From Roseofilum acuticapitatum BLCC-M154 (GTDB lineage Bacteria > Cyanobacteriota > Cyanobacteriia > Cyanobacteriales > Desertifilaceae), in contig NZ_JAQOSP010000091.1 of NCBI RefSeq assembly GCF_030068475.1, positions 47,810-111,809 on the forward strand: a stretch of DNA of 64,000 nucleotides. The letters run 5' to 3'. Position 1 is the stretch's first letter; the number at the start of each line of letters is the position of its first letter. The notes under the pieces were generated by a model. The model had not been told where the DNA came from and made no database searches. It saw only the letters and a program-made list of their open reading frames with translations. Below are positions 63,301 to 64,000 of this stretch, piece after piece. The translations under genes and the position numbers were made by a program.

Positions 63301-63774
63301 ATCTCCTTACTGTTGGAACTGGTGGGCATTATCTATACCATCTGGTTTGTGCGCCAACGACTCCTTTATGCCCAAGAGCGTTCTGCGCTGTTGAGTCAGG
63401 TGAATACCGCAGTACAAGAGTTTATGGGAACCGGAAAAGCATCCGAACCGGTTGCAGAAGAGGTCACTTCGACTCCACTCAGTGACCTCAGTGTAGAAGC
63501 GCCATCGGAGACTCCAGAAGATGTCACTATCGGCAATGGAGTGGATGAATTGCGCTATCTATTCATTACTTCCCAGGTAGAACTGGTAGACAATCTCAAG
63601 GCGGTAGAAGGACTTGAGCATAAAGCAGTCACTGAGACTCTAGGGATTGGTGTCGTGAAAGCAGAGGGTGAAAAATGCGATCGCTGCTGGAACTATTCCA
63701 CCCATGTTGGCGAAAGCGCCGAACATCCAACCCTCTGCGAGCGGTGCGTTTCTGCCTTAGATGGGGAGTTTTAA
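60328..63774 (+). CDS. ileS: Isoleucyl-tRNA synthetase with CAAD domain
   Basis: About 1148 residues from the GTG at 60328 ([20 protein letters not shown]), chosen because family N-termini begin there; a TTG at 60301 is also open. Class I signatures are [15 protein letters not shown] and KMSKSLGN; the editing domain ([14 protein letters not shown]) is complete, and the C-terminal zinc site is CDRCWNY...CERC. Between the anticodon domain and the zinc finger lies a ~200-residue insert: a linker, then a CAAD domain (~940-1040) with two membrane helices ([31 protein letters not shown]). CAAD anchors some cyanobacterial synthetases to thylakoids. Confidence 0.95.
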   Translation: MTAAKDYKTTVNLPKTGFDMRANSTKKEPELQKFWAEHQIYEKLSQDNPGDLFILHDGPPYANGSLHMGHALNKILKDIINKYKLLQGHKVRYVPGWDCHGLPIELKVLQAMKADERKQLTPITLRQKAAEFAQKTVDEQRASFKRYGIWGNWQNPYLTLTPEYEAAQIEVFGQMVLKGYIYRGLKPVHWSPSSRTALAEAELEYPEGHTSDSIYGVFRMVHLNDGVFAELNPFMADLGVAIWTTTPWTIPGNLAVAVNPELTYAVVETPWGKATAKKTKGKGFAKGSDDEPGNTGKVSLPKYILVAEGAIARLSEELDVKLTPKAKVKGQDLEHCTYQHPLFNRESPIVIGGDYVTTESGTGLVHTAPGHGQDDFIVGQRYGLPVLSPVNDAGDLTELAGKFAGLNVLKDANPAIIEALTEAGALIKQSPYVHKYPYDWRTKKPTIFRATEQWFASVDKFRETALEAIASVKWIPASGENRITSMVAERSDWCISRQRSWGVPIPVFYHQETREVLLTQETIDHVKAIIREQGSDAWWTLSVEELLPPKYQKEAKNYRKGMDTMDVWFDSGCSWAGVAASRKELKYPVDLYLEGSDQHRGWFQSSLLTSVATQGMAPYKSVLTHGFALDEQGRKMSKSLGNVVDPYEIINGGKNQKEAPPYGADVLRLWVSSVDYSSDVPIGKTILRQLGDVYRKIRNTSRFLLGNLYDFDPERDRIPYEEMPELDQYMLHRMGEVFAQVTEAFESYQFFRFFQTVQNFCVVDLSNFYLDIAKDRLYISGENGKRRRSCQTVLAIAVENLARAIAPVLSHMAEDIWQNLPYKTPHESVFQAGWLVTEPYWHNPPLAQKWTKLRQIRTEVNKVLEGARNAKAIGSALEAKVLLYVADAKFREQLEAFNPELSVALKPQPQPVVGAGSEKVGSSNPDLGEPAPTEPGSLGELTAVATRWWKQWRQWVKDYPRAFLTLFVLVGGAVTVNVGWTTAQSMLKLPIISLLLELVGIIYTIWFVRQRLLYAQERSALLSQVNTAVQEFMGTGKASEPVAEEVTSTPLSDLSVEAPSETPEDVTIGNGVDELRYLFITSQVELVDNLKAVEGLEHKAVTETLGIGVVKAEGEKCDRCWNYSTHVGESAEHPTLCERCVSALDGEF
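63064..63125. repeat. GTAGGGGCGGGTTC repeat in frame within ileS
   Basis: Ends GTAGGGGCGGGTTC and GAACCTGCCCCTAC form inverted arms around a TTGGCTCTTCCAACC hairpin. It encodes about 21 residues (roughly [20 protein letters not shown]) in the linker just before the CAAD domain, keeping frame. Confidence 0.85.
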
Positions 63775-63794
63775 GGGGTAGGGGTTTTCCTCTT

Positions 63795-63819
63795 CCCCCC
63801 TGCTTATTAAGCAGGGGGG
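63795..63819 (+). terminator. Rho-independent-type terminator of ileS
   Basis: CCCCCCTGCTT and AAGCAGGGGGG pair perfectly with a 3-base loop, starting 21 bases past the ileS stop and followed by TTTCATTTTCC. Confidence 0.75.
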
Positions 63820-63854
63820 TTTCATTTTCCTTTGGTTAAAACTAATCTGGGAAT

Positions 63855-63990
63855 GGATAATATCAAGTCCGGATAAAGGGTGAAGAAGCGGGCAAGATGC
63901 CCGCACTCCTCTAATCCCTTGATATTGCTGGAGTGGGAGCGTCTCGCTCCCTAAGTTTTTAATCATGGTATTTCCGCTTCGCGGACATGA
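63855..63990. repeat. Cluster of short palindromes at the right end
   Basis: GCGGGCAAGATGCCCGC, GGAGCGTCTCGCTCC and CCGCTTCGCGGACATG are all present, as in the cluster after hisA at 51800. No gene recognised from 63775 to the window edge. Confidence 0.65.
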
Positions 63991-64000
63991 ACAATCGGAC

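Noticed and set aside
1..64000. tRNA or rRNA genes
   Set aside because: No cloverleaf with a T-loop GTTCGAATC-type sequence and no rRNA motifs noticed by eye; a tRNAscan-type search would settle this.

Overview
The window looks like a chromosomal segment of a filamentous, mesophilic cyanobacterium. The HIP1 octamer (GCGATCGC) occurs throughout, and several genes are cyanobacterial or plastid hallmarks: ycf34, ycf66, DUF3038/DUF4335, DUF3531, an fbp-zwf-opcA cluster, and an isoleucyl-tRNA synthetase carrying a CAAD membrane domain. Genus cannot be fixed by eye. Short dispersed palindromes and G-rich minisatellites are very common, and several sit inside genes.

Layout. 1-8.2 kb: end of a Ser/Thr kinase, ycf34, cca, a papain-type protease fused to an alpha/beta-hydrolase-like domain, a DUF4926/DUF6883 pair, a polyprenol/phytol kinase-like gene, and the DUF3038-DUF4335 pair. 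8.4-13.9 kb: a three-gene module of an inactive-STAND-like protein, a MoxR AAA+ ATPase, and a vWA protein with a C-terminal formylglycine-generating-enzyme (FGE/SUMF1, C-type-lectin-like) domain. This resembles the MoxR/vWA ternary conflict systems. The last ~35 residues of the FGE domain look like the variable region of a diversity-generating retroelement (DGR), with no reverse transcriptase in the window. A DUF433 antitoxin with a stump of its toxin, bracketed by inverted 55-bp repeats, sits inside the module. 14.1-24.5 kb: housekeeping genes (DUF3531, Nudix, prs, acyltransferase, Uma2, two GSTs, DUF39, SLC12-like transporter) and a rarD pseudogene.

24.5-45.1 kb: a ~20.5-kb accessory island bounded by ~124-bp imperfect direct repeats made of the 3' end of a GST gene and the 5' end of a menI-like thioesterase gene. 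It holds TPR/sulfotransferase genes, a methyltransferase-UbiA fusion, a FAAL-PCP-TE protein, glycosyltransferases, toxin-antitoxin pairs, XisH/XisI pairs (one broken, one intact), an HNH nuclease, a C39-like peptidase pair and an Rpn-type nuclease. Many genes are truncated, frameshifted or interrupted by small repeats, so this is a decaying, recombining region that probably once encoded surface glycan or lipid modification.

45.1-64 kb: core genes again. fbp, zwf and opcA, with gnd about 8 kb away, form the oxidative pentose phosphate branch; around them lie an HD phosphohydrolase, hisA, a giant kinase/AAA/GAF/histidine-kinase signalling protein, ycf66 and ileS. No rRNA, tRNA, CRISPR array, complete transposase or phage structural gene was seen.
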